The notes: generated from the sequence alone by a model not told the origin. Shown: positions 17,927-26,117, counted from the first letter of the stretch. The stretch is DNA of 64,000 nucleotides from Bacilli bacterium (GCA_017416535.1 JAFQCG010000001.1:513013-577012); one strand, 5' to 3'. Numbers and translations: made by a program.

Positions 17927-18397
17927 ATGAAACTATTTAAGAAGATTAGTTTAGTTGTAATTATGCTTGTAGTTGCAATGTTAGTTACTGGATGTGGTAA
18001 TGTAAAAGGGTCATTAGAAGAAATCATGGAAAAAGTATATGCTAATATTCCAGAAGATCAAAGACCAATGATGTTAACAAATACAGAAGTAACTGAAGAA
18101 AATATTGAATATTTTTTAGGAACTAAAGATATTGAATACGAAGAAGCACTTGCTAGTGAATCAGGTGTAGGTTCAATTGCACACTCAGTTGTATTAGTTA
18201 GAACTAAGAAAAATGCAAACATTGAAGCGATAAAAGATAAAATCGAAAAAAATGTTGATCCAAGAAAATGGGTTTGCGTTGGAGTAGAAAAAGATGATAT
18301 TATCGTTGAAAATGAAGGCGACTTAATTATATTAATTATGGTTGAAGATGAAGCAACTCGTGAAAAGTTAGAAGATGCTTTTGATAATTTAAAATAA
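17927..18397 (+). CDS. DUF4358-like lipoprotein
   Basis: 156 aa with lipobox VTGC (Cys at ~23). The mature part contains AHSVVLVRTK, a KDKIEKNVDPRKW region and a GDLIILIMVED strand, fitting the DUF4358 family of small Firmicutes lipoproteins. Function unknown. AGGAGG SD; monocistronic with a terminator at 18402-18423. Confidence 0.7.
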   Translation: MKLFKKISLVVIMLVVAMLVTGCGNVKGSLEEIMEKVYANIPEDQRPMMLTNTEVTEENIEYFLGTKDIEYEEALASESGVGSIAHSVVLVRTKKNANIEAIKDKIEKNVDPRKWVCVGVEKDDIIVENEGDLIILIMVEDEATREKLEDAFDNLK

Positions 18398-18401
18398 TAA
18401 G

Positions 18402-18423
18402 AAGGTCTTAGGACCTTTTTTTA
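18402..18423 (+). terminator. Intrinsic terminator after the DUF4358 gene
   Basis: Stem AAGGTC / GACCTT with a TTAG loop and a T-tract. Confidence 0.75.
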
Positions 18424-18436
18424 ATAGAGGTGGATT

Positions 18437-19816
18437 ATGTTATTTTCAAGTATAACATTTATATATTATTTTTTACCTATACTTTTACTAGTTTATTTTA
18501 TAGTTCCTAAAAAATATAAGAATTTAGTATTATTAATATTTAGTTTAATATTTTATTTTTTAGGAGAACCTAAATATATAGTTATATTAATTTTATCTTG
18601 TTTACTTAATTATTATTTTGGTAAAAAAGTAAGTACTGATAAGAATAAAAAGTTATGGTTAATTATTTCAATTATTTATAATGTAGGACAATTACTTGTA
18701 TTTAAGTATACTGATTTCTTTATTGAAAATATTAATAATATTTTTAATAGTGGTATTAATTATTTATATATAGTGATGCCTATAGGTATTAGTTTTTTTA
18801 CTTTTCAAGCTATGGGGTATGTTTTTGATATTTATATGGGAAAACATAAACCTGCAAGTAGATTACTTGATTTTATGACTTATATTTCATTATTTCCACA
18901 ACTTGTTGCGGGTCCTATTGTTAGATATAGTGATGTTGAAAAGGACCTTGTTAAAAGGGAAAGTAATTTTGATAAGTTTGGAGAGGGTATTACTAGATTT
19001 GTTATTGGTCTTTCTAAGAAAGTATTACTTGCTAATGTACTTGGTGAATTTGCAGGAGATTTAGTAGAAGTTGATTTACTATCTAGTTGGTTAAAACCTA
19101 TTTTATTTACATTACAAATTTATTTTGATTTTTCAGGTTATAGTGATATGGCTATAGGACTTGGATTAATATTTGGATTTAGGTTCTTAGAAAACTTTAA
19201 TTATCCATTAATTGCTAGTAGTATTACAGATTTTTGGAGAAGATGGCATATGTCACTTTCTAGTTGGTTTAGAGACTATGTTTATATTCCACTTGGAGGT
19301 AATAGAAAAGGGTTACTTAAACAAATTAGAAATATATTTGTAGTTTGGTTTTTAACTGGATTTTGGCATGGAGCAAGTTGGAACTTTATTATATGGGGAC
19401 TTTACTTTGGAGTAATTCTTGTTATTGAAAAGATGTTTCTAAAGAAGTTAATTGATAGGACTAAAGTACTTAAATATATTTATACAAGTATTATTGTTGT
19501 TATTAGTTTTTTAATATTTAGTACAGATAATATAAAAGATATATTTGTTAGTTTAGGTAATATGTTTATGATAAATGATATTCCTTTAACTAGTAGTTCA
19601 ACAATTTATTATTTAAAGAATAATTTAGTTTTATTAATTATTTCAATTATAGGAGCTACACCTTTAATGAAATGTTTAGTTGAAAAATTAAGATTAAGTA
19701 AATTTAAGAAAGTTGTAGAATGTTTAGAAATAGTTATTGTTATTAGTTTATTAATTTTAACTACTGCATTTTTAGTAGATGCTTCTTTTAATCCATTCTT
19801 ATACTTTAGATTTTAG
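18437..19816 (+). CDS. MBOAT family O-acyltransferase (AlgI/DltB-like)
   Basis: 459 aa polytopic membrane protein. Typical parts are the N-terminus LFSSITFIYYFLP, PIGISFFTFQAMGYVFDIY, FPQLVAGPIVRY, FWRRWHMSLSSWFRDYVYIPLGGNR, and the active-site His in FWHGASWNFIIWG. Such proteins pass acetyl groups across the membrane for O-acetylation of surface polysaccharides. The partner is the next gene, 8 nt downstream, whose SD TAGGTGAT contains this gene's stop. No D-alanylation (dlt) genes are nearby, so AlgI-like is more likely than DltB. Confidence 0.9.
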   Translation: MLFSSITFIYYFLPILLLVYFIVPKKYKNLVLLIFSLIFYFLGEPKYIVILILSCLLNYYFGKKVSTDKNKKLWLIISIIYNVGQLLVFKYTDFFIENINNIFNSGINYLYIVMPIGISFFTFQAMGYVFDIYMGKHKPASRLLDFMTYISLFPQLVAGPIVRYSDVEKDLVKRESNFDKFGEGITRFVIGLSKKVLLANVLGEFAGDLVEVDLLSSWLKPILFTLQIYFDFSGYSDMAIGLGLIFGFRFLENFNYPLIASSITDFWRRWHMSLSSWFRDYVYIPLGGNRKGLLKQIRNIFVVWFLTGFWHGASWNFIIWGLYFGVILVIEKMFLKKLIDRTKVLKYIYTSIIVVISFLIFSTDNIKDIFVSLGNMFMINDIPLTSSSTIYYLKNNLVLLIISIIGATPLMKCLVEKLRLSKFKKVVECLEIVIVISLLILTTAFLVDASFNPFLYFRF

Positions 19817-19824
19817 GTGATATT

Positions 19825-20889
19825 ATGAAGAATAAGATTTTAGTAGTAGTATTTATTATTTATATAAGTTTGTTTTCTTTAGTAAGTATAATTTTACCTG
19901 ATAAGGAAATAAGTAATAGTGAAAGAAGAAAATTAAAGGACTTTCCAGAGTTTGAATTTGATTCAGAATGGATAAGTAAGTTAGATGGTTATTTACTTGA
20001 TCATGTTGTATTTAGAGATGAATTTAGAAGTATTAAAGCAAATTATAATTATAAGTTATTAAATAGATTAGATAATAATGGTATATATTTAAAGAATAAT
20101 TATATATTTAAAAGTAATTATCCAACTAATAATAAATCGATTAATAATTTTATTGAAACAATTAATAAATTGAGTAATGATTTTAGTAAAAATAATAATG
20201 TTTATATGATGGTTATTCCTGATAAAAATTATTATTTAGATAGTGATGATTTTTTAAAGATTGATTATGATTATATTTATAAAGAAGTTAATAAGTTAGG
20301 TTTTAAAAATATTGAAATTAGAGATTTATTAGAACTTGATGATTACTATGAAACTGATACTCATTGGAGACAAGAAAAATTAGATAAGATTGTTGAAAGA
20401 ATGAGTAAGTCATTAAAGTTTAAGTATGAGACAATTAATTATAAAACGAATAGTTATGATAAGTTTTATGGTGTTTATTATGGAGAAAGCGCGATTAATA
20501 GAAAACCAGAAAAATTAGTTTATTTAACTAATAATTTATTTGATAATGTTACTGTTAAATACTTGGAAAATGATAAATTAAATAGTATTTATAATGTGGA
20601 TAAATTAGATGGAATGGATAGTTATGATGTTTATTTAGATGGTGCGAGTAGTTTTATTGAGATTACTAATAATAAATCTTCTAGTGATAAGGAATTAGTA
20701 ATATTTAGAGATTCTTTTGGTAGTAGTTTATCTCCACTTCTTGTTAATTATTATAAGAAAATTACTGTAATTGATAATAGATATATTAGTAGTAGTTATT
20801 ATAAAGATTTAATTAAGTTTAATAATCAAGATATTTTATTTATGTATAGTACTTTATTTATTAATGAAAGTGGTAGTTTAAAGGGATAG
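19825..20889 (+). CDS. DHHW/AlgJ-like SGNH acetyltransferase partner
   Basis: 354 aa. It has one N-terminal TM helix and the NSERRKLKDFPEF start typical of DHHW proteins. The acid-His pair is in ETDTHWRQ and the nucleophile block in FRDSFGSSLSPLL. Residues Asp/His and Ser form the SGNH-like site that moves acetyl groups from the MBOAT protein to an exported polysaccharide. It is co-transcribed with the MBOAT gene. Its terminator overlaps the stop codon. Confidence 0.85.
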   Translation: MKNKILVVVFIIYISLFSLVSIILPDKEISNSERRKLKDFPEFEFDSEWISKLDGYLLDHVVFRDEFRSIKANYNYKLLNRLDNNGIYLKNNYIFKSNYPTNNKSINNFIETINKLSNDFSKNNNVYMMVIPDKNYYLDSDDFLKIDYDYIYKEVNKLGFKNIEIRDLLELDDYYETDTHWRQEKLDKIVERMSKSLKFKYETINYKTNSYDKFYGVYYGESAINRKPEKLVYLTNNLFDNVTVKYLENDKLNSIYNVDKLDGMDSYDVYLDGASSFIEITNNKSSSDKELVIFRDSFGSSLSPLLVNYYKKITVIDNRYISSSYYKDLIKFNNQDILFMYSTLFINESGSLKG

Positions 20890-20905
20890 AAATATCTCTT
20901 TTTTT
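20880..20905 (+). terminator. Intrinsic terminator of the MBOAT-DHHW operon
   Basis: Stem AAGGGATA / TATCTCTT (one G-T pair) with a GAAA loop and a T-tract. Confidence 0.7.
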
Positions 20906-20947
20906 GTTTATAGTTGTGTGTTAAAATGATGGTAGAGGAGTGATAAT

Positions 20948-20998
20948 ATGAAGTATTTAAATTGTATTAAGGGATTAGGTTGGTGTATAAAAATATAA
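20948..20998 (+). CDS. Possible 16-aa micro-ORF upstream of the GNAT gene
   Basis: An ATG with a good GAGGAG SD 8 nt upstream opens a 16-codon frame, MKYLNCIKGLGWCIKI, ended by TAA 16 nt before the GNAT start. It has two Cys seven residues apart. It might be a leader peptide, a secreted peptide or a decayed gene; only the SD supports it. Confidence 0.35.
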   Translation: MKYLNCIKGLGWCIKI

Positions 20999-21014
20999 TT
21001 TAGATGAGGTAATT

Positions 21015-21542
21015 ATGAAAAGATTAGAATTATATGTACCAAAATTAGAAGATTATTGGTATGAAAAAAGATGTTTAGAAGATCCTGATACAATGAGTTA
21101 TAATGCAGGATATGATGTTAGTTATTATGGGTATCATTATGATACTGGATGTATTGATTTTCCAGAAGAAAGATGGAAAATATCATTTGATAAGCGAGTT
21201 AATGAAAATAAGTATTTTGCTTATTTAAGAGATATTAATAATGATGAATTTATAGGTTATGTTAATTATCATTATAGTAAGGGTGATAATAGATATGACT
21301 GTGGTATTGTTATTGAGGGTAAACATAGAGGAAAAGGATATTCAAAAGAAGGATTAAAACTTTTAGTAGATGAAGCATTTAATAATGGAGTAGATGCTTT
21401 ATATGATAACTTTGAAATAAAAAGAGGTAATACTTTAAAAGTATTTGAAAGTGTAGGTTTTAAAGTAGTAGAAGAACAAACTTGGAAGAAGTTTGGTGAA
21501 GATGTTTCAGGTGTATTAGTTTGTATTAAAAATGAGGGTTAA
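21015..21542 (+). CDS. GNAT family N-acetyltransferase
   Basis: 175 aa. The acetyl-CoA-binding signature is HRGKGYSKEGLKLL, followed by the KRGNTLKVFESVGFK segment typical of the GNAT C-terminal half. The acceptor is unknown. The next gene starts 2 nt after the stop, with an SD (GAGGG) inside this gene, so the two are coupled. Confidence 0.85.
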   Translation: MKRLELYVPKLEDYWYEKRCLEDPDTMSYNAGYDVSYYGYHYDTGCIDFPEERWKISFDKRVNENKYFAYLRDINNDEFIGYVNYHYSKGDNRYDCGIVIEGKHRGKGYSKEGLKLLVDEAFNNGVDALYDNFEIKRGNTLKVFESVGFKVVEEQTWKKFGEDVSGVLVCIKNEG

Positions 21543-21543
21543 T

Positions 21544-22224
21544 ATGACAGAAGAAGAAAAAGAATTAAAGAAGAAAGAAGCATTAAAAGATTATAATGAA
21601 GCTAAAAATAGTTTAAGAAAAAGTAATAATAAAATAATTAAAAGATTTTTAATAGTTGCTTCAATTATTTTTACAGTTTGTTTATTAGTTAGAATATTTT
21701 ATGGAAGAGTTTATTTTTCTGTTTCTTTTTTAAGATTAAATAAAAGTGTAGAGTATAAGATGTTTGTAAATGATAAACATAAAACAGTAGCATTTGAGGA
21801 TACTGAAGATTCTCCTATTATTCCTGGATTATTATATTTTAGAAGAGAAAATAGTGATGCTTGGTTTAATATGAATGAGTTAAATGAAGATTTAATTTTT
21901 GAAGATGAGAAAATTAAGTTGGATTTTGTTGTTAGTGAATGCTATACATATACTGATAAAATTAGAGTTAATTGTGATTCTTCTAATGATAAGTTGATTC
22001 ATAAGAAAGTTAAACCTAAATTTAAAAAAATGTTTATTCGTAAAAATGGTGGAAAAAACAAAGTTATGTATGATGGGAAATATATTAGTGATATAAGTCA
22101 GTATGTTAAAGAAAAGGGGTATTACTATATTGAGATTAGTGCTGAATATGATGGTATTGATACTAAGTTATATTTATTCCCTAGAAGAAAGGAAAGTTTA
22201 GATGAAAACGATAATTTACAATGA
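21544..22224 (+). CDS. Single-TM membrane protein of unknown function
   Basis: 226 aa from ATG 21544, preferred over ATG 21532 because GAGGG lies just before it. It has a charged, lysine-rich cytoplasmic N-terminus, one TM helix (~35-57) and an extracellular beta-rich region. No family is recognised. The TGA stop lies inside the NUDIX gene, whose ATG is 23 nt upstream, giving overlap and coupling. Confidence 0.6.
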   Translation: MTEEEKELKKKEALKDYNEAKNSLRKSNNKIIKRFLIVASIIFTVCLLVRIFYGRVYFSVSFLRLNKSVEYKMFVNDKHKTVAFEDTEDSPIIPGLLYFRRENSDAWFNMNELNEDLIFEDEKIKLDFVVSECYTYTDKIRVNCDSSNDKLIHKKVKPKFKKMFIRKNGGKNKVMYDGKYISDISQYVKEKGYYYIEISAEYDGIDTKLYLFPRRKESLDENDNLQ

Positions 22225-22711
22225 TGATTATTTAGATAAAAAAGATATTAATAAAGTTGTAGGTAGAGCAAAAACTATAATTATTAATTCAAAAGATGAG
22301 TTGCTGCTGGCAAGTACAAATAATAATTATTATTTAGTAGGTGGCCATGTTGAAGGTAATGAAAGTGATGCGGTTTGCTTACATAGAGAGATATTAGAAG
22401 AAACTGGTATTGATTTAGATATTAAAGATATTAGACCATACTTTGTTGTTGAATATTTATGTAAGGATTATCCTAATGTTGGTGATAATACTAACTATAT
22501 TGCAAATTATTATGTTATTGAAACAGATGAAGTACCTAATTTAGAAAATGTTGAACTTACTGAAGGTGAAAAAGAAGGTGGTTTTTCATTAGATTATATT
22601 CATAAAGATAAAGTTATGGATGTATTGGAAGAATCATTAAAAACATGTACTAAGAAAAATGTTGTGAGAGATACAATTGATGCAGTAAGTGAATATTTAA
22701 GACAAAACTAA
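22202..22711 (+). CDS. NUDIX hydrolase
   Basis: 169 aa with a complete NUDIX box: GGHVEGNESDAVCLHREI continuing LEETGI (GX5EX7REUXEEXGU). It hydrolyses nucleoside-diphosphate derivatives; the specific substrate cannot be told. It is the third gene of the GNAT - membrane protein - NUDIX operon, ended by a terminator at 22721-22755. It is one of three NUDIX genes in the window. Confidence 0.9.
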   Translation: MKTIIYNDDYLDKKDINKVVGRAKTIIINSKDELLLASTNNNYYLVGGHVEGNESDAVCLHREILEETGIDLDIKDIRPYFVVEYLCKDYPNVGDNTNYIANYYVIETDEVPNLENVELTEGEKEGGFSLDYIHKDKVMDVLEESLKTCTKKNVVRDTIDAVSEYLRQN

Positions 22712-22720
22712 AAAATAAAA

Positions 22721-22755
22721 AGCAAGTTCAAAGAAGTGTGAATTTGCTTTTTTTG
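22721..22755 (+). terminator. Intrinsic terminator after the NUDIX gene
   Basis: Stem GCAAGTTCA / TGAATTTGC (one G-T pair) followed by seven T. It insulates the downstream toxin-like locus. Confidence 0.8.
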
Positions 22756-22759
22756 TCGT

Positions 22760-22788
22760 TTGCATAATATTTTTAGTTATGTTAGATT
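22760..22788 (+). promoter_or_regulatory. Promoter of the small hydrophobic peptide gene
   Basis: -35 TTGCAT (22760-22765), 17-bp spacer ending in TGT, -10 TAGATT (22783-22788). Transcription would start near 22795, just before the left arm of the flanking inverted repeat. Confidence 0.6.
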
Positions 22789-22796
22789 AGCTAACT

Positions 22797-23015
22797 GGAA
22801 TGTTCAGTTAAAAAGTGTCTACCTTCTGACTATAAAGGAAAGGAGGTTTGAGTGTTGAAGAAAAGAATATTTGTTATAAATGTTTTGAAGTATATTTCAC
22901 TCATTTTATTTCTAGTACTCCTTATTCTAATTGAAATAAAAAAATGACACTTAATTCATACTTGAATTAAATGTCTCACCCAAAAAGGTAGACATTCAGA
23001 TAACTGAATGTTCCC
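22797..23015. repeat. Imperfect inverted repeat flanking the small peptide gene
   Basis: The left arm (22797-22825) reads GGAATGTTCAGTTA...TGTCTACCTT. The right arm (22985-23015) is its near reverse complement, AAGGTAGACA...TAACTGAATGTTCC, about 29-31 nt each with a few mismatches. In the plus-strand mRNA the 5' UTR could pair with the 3' UTR, as in mRNAs of several type I toxins. Confidence 0.8.
22855..22947 (+). CDS. Small hydrophobic peptide, candidate type I toxin
   Basis: 30 aa from TTG 22855 (8 nt after a perfect AAAGGAGG SD at 22839-22846) or 31 aa from GTG 22852. It has a basic N-terminus MKKR, a hydrophobic helix of ~20 residues (positions 5-27, Leu/Ile/Val-rich) and a Lys-Lys end, the layout of membrane-active type I toxins such as TxpA or Fst. 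It is too small for routine gene calling. The two final Lys codons (AAAAAA) double as the U-tract of the opposing antisense RNA terminator. No sequence family is recognised; the toxin call rests on layout. Confidence 0.65.
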   Translation: MKKRIFVINVLKYISLILFLVLLILIEIKK

Positions 23016-23017
23016 TT
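22938..23017 (-). ncRNA. Candidate antisense (antitoxin) RNA
   Basis: A minus-strand unit of ~80 nt. It has a consensus promoter, an internal hairpin (ACATTCAG / CTGAATGT, ~22991-23012) and an intrinsic terminator (stem GACATTTAATTC / GAATTAAGTGTC, 22946-22975, then seven U). It is convergent with the small peptide gene and complementary to the last codons and the 3' UTR of that mRNA, as RatA is to txpA in Bacillus. No protein is encoded. Confidence 0.75.
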
Positions 23018-23023
23018 GATTTA

Positions 23024-23052
23024 ATTATAGCAAAGATGAAATATTGTGTCAA
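23024..23052 (-). promoter_or_regulatory. Perfect consensus sigma-A promoter of the antisense RNA
   Basis: On the minus strand TTGACA (23052-23047), exactly 17 bp, TATAAT (23029-23024). It is the only promoter I found in the window matching consensus at both hexamers with the ideal spacer, as expected for an abundant unstable antitoxin RNA. Confidence 0.85.
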
Positions 23053-23129
23053 AAGTATATTTTTGTTCTTTTAAATATAAATTTTATATGTTATACTTTT
23101 CTAGCGAATATAATTAGATGGTGAGCATA

Positions 23130-24029
23130 ATGAAATTAGATAGAGAAGAAAAGAAATTCAAAGATATTAAGTTAGCAAGTATATTTGGGATTGTTGGAAA
23201 TATATTCTTACTTATTATTAAAGCAATTGTTGGTTTTATTACTAATAGTCAAGCAATGATTGCGGATAGTGTTAATAGTGCAGGAGATATATTATCTTCA
23301 GTTATGACTTATGTAGGGAATAGAATTGCATCTAAGCCTGGAGATGATGATCATAATTTAGGACATGGTAAGGCAGAATATATTTATTCAATGCTTATTA
23401 GTATTGCGATGATTACTACTGCATTAATTATTTTAAAAGATTCTGTTTTTGTTATTATTAATAGTCAAAAATATACTTTTTCTATATGGTTAGTTATTGT
23501 ATGTTTAATAACTATTATTACTAAATTTTGTTTATTTTTATATACTTATGGTCTTTCTAAAAAGTATAATAATTTACTTATTAAAGCAAATTCAAAAGAC
23601 CATATGTGTGACTGTTTTGTGACAGGTGCCAATCTTATTTCTTGTTTATTAACTTTAGTTGGAATTTATATTTTTGATGGTATTGTAGGAATTGGTATAA
23701 GTTTATGGATGCTTATTACATATGTAAAAATATTTATTGAAAGTTATCATGTGTTAATGGATAAGGCAATGGATGAGAAAACTAAAGAGTTGGTTTATGA
23801 AATTGTTAAAGAACATAAGGAAATAATAAAGACTAATCATTTTAATTCAACTCCAGTAGGATACAAATATCAAATTTCTTTAACAATATTTGTAGATGGT
23901 AATCTTTCTACTTTTGAAAGTCATGATATTGCGAATAGATTAGAAAAAGAAATTATTAAAAGAATAGATAGTATTTATTTAGCTGTTATTCATGTTAATC
24001 CTGTGGATGTTAAAAAGACTAAAAAATAG
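23130..24029 (+). CDS. Cation diffusion facilitator (CDF) family transporter
   Basis: 299 aa from ATG 23130 (SD GGTGAGC; the upstream ATG 23118 lacks one). It has six predicted TM helices. The metal site residues are in SQAMIADSVNSAGD and NSKDHMCDCF, and DDDHNLGHGKAEY follows the second helix. A cytoplasmic C-terminal domain ends in HVNP. The family exports Zn, Fe, Mn or Cd by proton antiport; which metal cannot be decided. Its terminator lies over the stop codon. Confidence 0.9.
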   Translation: MKLDREEKKFKDIKLASIFGIVGNIFLLIIKAIVGFITNSQAMIADSVNSAGDILSSVMTYVGNRIASKPGDDDHNLGHGKAEYIYSMLISIAMITTALIILKDSVFVIINSQKYTFSIWLVIVCLITIITKFCLFLYTYGLSKKYNNLLIKANSKDHMCDCFVTGANLISCLLTLVGIYIFDGIVGIGISLWMLITYVKIFIESYHVLMDKAMDEKTKELVYEIVKEHKEIIKTNHFNSTPVGYKYQISLTIFVDGNLSTFESHDIANRLEKEIIKRIDSIYLAVIHVNPVDVKKTKK

Positions 24030-24038
24030 TCTTTTTTT
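24012..24038 (+). terminator. Intrinsic terminator of the CDF gene
   Basis: Stem AAAAAGACTA / TAGTCTTTTT overlapping the last codons and the stop. Confidence 0.75.
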
Positions 24039-24066
24039 GTGTTATTATAAAGTTAGAGGTGTTAAT

Positions 24067-24474
24067 ATGAAGAGAATGAATGTTATTGCAGTATATAATA
24101 CAGATATGACTAAATTATTAATGTGTAAGAGAACTAAGAATCCATATATGGGACTTTATAATTTAGTTGGAGGAAAAATTGAAGTTGAAAATGATGATTT
24201 AAATGAAGCTTATCGTGAATTAAAAGAAGAAACAAATATTGGTAAGGATGATATTGATTTAACTCATGTAATGAGATTTACATATTATCAAGCAGGACTT
24301 GAGTTAGAAGTTTTTTATGGAATATTAAAACATGATGTTGAGTTAATAGAAGAAGTTAATAAATTAGAGTGGATAGATATAGATGGTGAAGACTTCTTTG
24401 ATATGAATAAGTATGCTGGAGAAGGAAATATTGGTCATATGTTAGAATGGATCAAATATGATATGAATAAGTAA
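24067..24474 (+). CDS. NUDIX hydrolase
   Basis: 135 aa from ATG 24067 (SD GAGGTG). An upstream in-frame extension overlaps the CDF gene and its terminator, so I reject it. The NUDIX box is GGKIEVENDDLNEAYRELKE, then ETNI; the first part is one or two residues longer than the consensus. The N-terminal MNVIAVYN...CKRTKNPY resembles the MutT/8-oxo-dGTPase-like group. It is followed 2 nt later by the NTPase gene, probably as an operon. Confidence 0.85.
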   Translation: MKRMNVIAVYNTDMTKLLMCKRTKNPYMGLYNLVGGKIEVENDDLNEAYRELKEETNIGKDDIDLTHVMRFTYYQAGLELEVFYGILKHDVELIEEVNKLEWIDIDGEDFFDMNKYAGEGNIGHMLEWIKYDMNK

Positions 24475-24476
24475 TT

Positions 24477-24950
24477 ATGAAAATATTAATAGTAGGAATA
24501 GTTGCGAGTGGGAAAACAACTTTAGCTAAGAAACTATCAAAATTACTTGGAATTAAACATTATGAAATAGATAGTGTTGTTCATGATGATGTTAATAATG
24601 TTAAAAGAAGTGAAAAAGAACAAAAGAAAATATTTAATGAAATTAATAGAGAAGATAATTGGATAATTGAAGGTACACTTCGTAAACATTTATTTTATTT
24701 ATGTAATATGGCTGATAAAATTATTTATTTAGATATTCCACTTAATATTAGAAAAAGACGTATATTTACTAGATTTATTAAACAGTTATTTGGAACTGAG
24801 CAAAGTAATTATGAAGTGAATTTGAAAATGTTGAAAATGATGTATAAGTGGACTGATGATTTTGAAAAGAATAGAAGTGATTTTGAAAGACAATTGTTTA
24901 CATATAGTGATAAAATTATTATTGTAGATGATTTGAAACTGATGTTATAA
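24477..24950 (+). CDS. P-loop NTPase / adenylate-kinase-like (FlaR-type)
   Basis: 157 aa with N-terminal Walker A GIVASGKTT, EIDSVVHDD after the first helix, NWIIEGT, a YLDIPLNIRKRRIFTR lid-like segment and a C-terminal helix. It resembles the topology-modulation (FlaR) or cytidylate/adenylate-kinase-like group of small kinases. The true substrate is unknown. Coupled to the upstream NUDIX gene. Confidence 0.75.
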   Translation: MKILIVGIVASGKTTLAKKLSKLLGIKHYEIDSVVHDDVNNVKRSEKEQKKIFNEINREDNWIIEGTLRKHLFYLCNMADKIIYLDIPLNIRKRRIFTRFIKQLFGTEQSNYEVNLKMLKMMYKWTDDFEKNRSDFERQLFTYSDKIIIVDDLKLML

Positions 24951-24975
24951 TTTTTTTATAAGAAGGAGATAATTT

Positions 24976-25374
24976 ATGGAAATATTATTTATTATTGTAC
25001 CTATTTTTATTGGTTGTATGTTTATTTTTACGTTTGGAATGATTTTAAGTCCAACATTGAGATCTAAATTTATGGGACATCAATTAAAAATGCAAAAGAG
25101 AATGTTAGAGGATAATAAAGATGTTATTCAAGATCTTGGTAAATTAACTGGAGAAATTGGTGTTAAAACTACAAAGGGAATTATGGATGAAAATGAAGAT
25201 GATTTAAGACATATTAGTAGTAAAGGTGCTGATATAGCTTCTGATGGAATTACTAAGACTGTTAGAGCAATTAAAAAAGGAATGTCAGATGCTGGAGATG
25301 TTTATTGTAAACATTGTGGAGAAAGTATTGATAGTGACTCAACATTCTGTAAAGCATGTGGAAAAAAACAATAA
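24976..25374 (+). CDS. Membrane-anchored zinc-ribbon protein
   Basis: 132 aa with an N-terminal TM helix (~2-24), a polar helical middle and a C-terminal zinc ribbon YCKHCGESIDSDSTFCKACG (CxxC...CxxC). Such ribbons occur on many Firmicutes membrane proteins of unknown role. SD AAGGAG; monocistronic with a terminator at 25377-25403. Confidence 0.75.
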   Translation: MEILFIIVPIFIGCMFIFTFGMILSPTLRSKFMGHQLKMQKRMLEDNKDVIQDLGKLTGEIGVKTTKGIMDENEDDLRHISSKGADIASDGITKTVRAIKKGMSDAGDVYCKHCGESIDSDSTFCKACGKKQ

Positions 25375-25376
25375 TT

Positions 25377-25403
25377 AAAAGACTATTTTAAATAGTCTTT
25401 TTT
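25377..25403 (+). terminator. Intrinsic terminator after the zinc-ribbon gene
   Basis: Stem AAAAGACTATTT / AAATAGTCTTTT and a T-tract, then TGTTATAAT of the next promoter. Confidence 0.8.
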
Positions 25404-25435
25404 ATTGTTATAATATTAATACTTGGAGTGATTAG

Positions 25436-26077
25436 ATGTTAGAAGAATTAGTAAAAAAATATGATAAGATGCAAAAGAAATATGGAGATCCAAAACTTGA
25501 TTCAATTAACTTTGGAGGATGTTTAGAAAATCCGGATGTTTGTTTTGTATTTATGAATCCTACTGCTAGAAATGTAACTTCTCAAAAGACATGGAAAGGT
25601 ATTAAATCTCCTTGGGTAGGGACTAAAAATGTTTGGACATTATTTAATAAATTAGGTCTAATTGATAATGAAATTTATACAAGAATTCGTAGTATAAAAG
25701 GAAGTGATTGGACTTATGAATTTGCAGAAGAAGTATATGGACAAGTTGCGAAGAATAAGTTTTATATTACTAATTTAGCTAAGTGTACACAAGTAGATGC
25801 AAGAGCTCTTCCTGATAGTGTATATAAAGATTATTTAAATTTATTTTTAAAAGAAATGGAAATTGTAAATCCAAAAGTAATTATATTATTTGGTAATCAA
25901 GTATCATCTGTAGTACTTGGTGAAAAGATATCTGTATCTCAGGTTAGAAAGAAAGAATTTTTATTAAAAAATAAATTTAAGTGTTATTCAGTATTTTATC
26001 CTGTAGGTAATGGTAGTTTTAATGTGGATAAGTCAATTGAAGATATTTTATATATAATTGATTCTCAAAAGAAGTAA
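25436..26077 (+). CDS. Uracil-DNA glycosylase superfamily protein
   Basis: 213 aa with a UDG-fold layout: FVFMNPTARN where motif A (GEAPG) lies in classic enzymes, ITNLAKCTQ, NPKVIILFGNQV, and YPVGNGS where the HPS/HPSP loop lies. Motif A lacks the usual acidic residue, so glycosylase activity is uncertain. It is distinct from the Fe-S-type homologue at 36.3-36.8 kb. Confidence 0.65.
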   Translation: MLEELVKKYDKMQKKYGDPKLDSINFGGCLENPDVCFVFMNPTARNVTSQKTWKGIKSPWVGTKNVWTLFNKLGLIDNEIYTRIRSIKGSDWTYEFAEEVYGQVAKNKFYITNLAKCTQVDARALPDSVYKDYLNLFLKEMEIVNPKVIILFGNQVSSVVLGEKISVSQVRKKEFLLKNKFKCYSVFYPVGNGSFNVDKSIEDILYIIDSQKK

Positions 26078-26117
26078 AGTTATGTTATAATTATAGAAGT
26101 TAAGGAGTTGGTCAATT

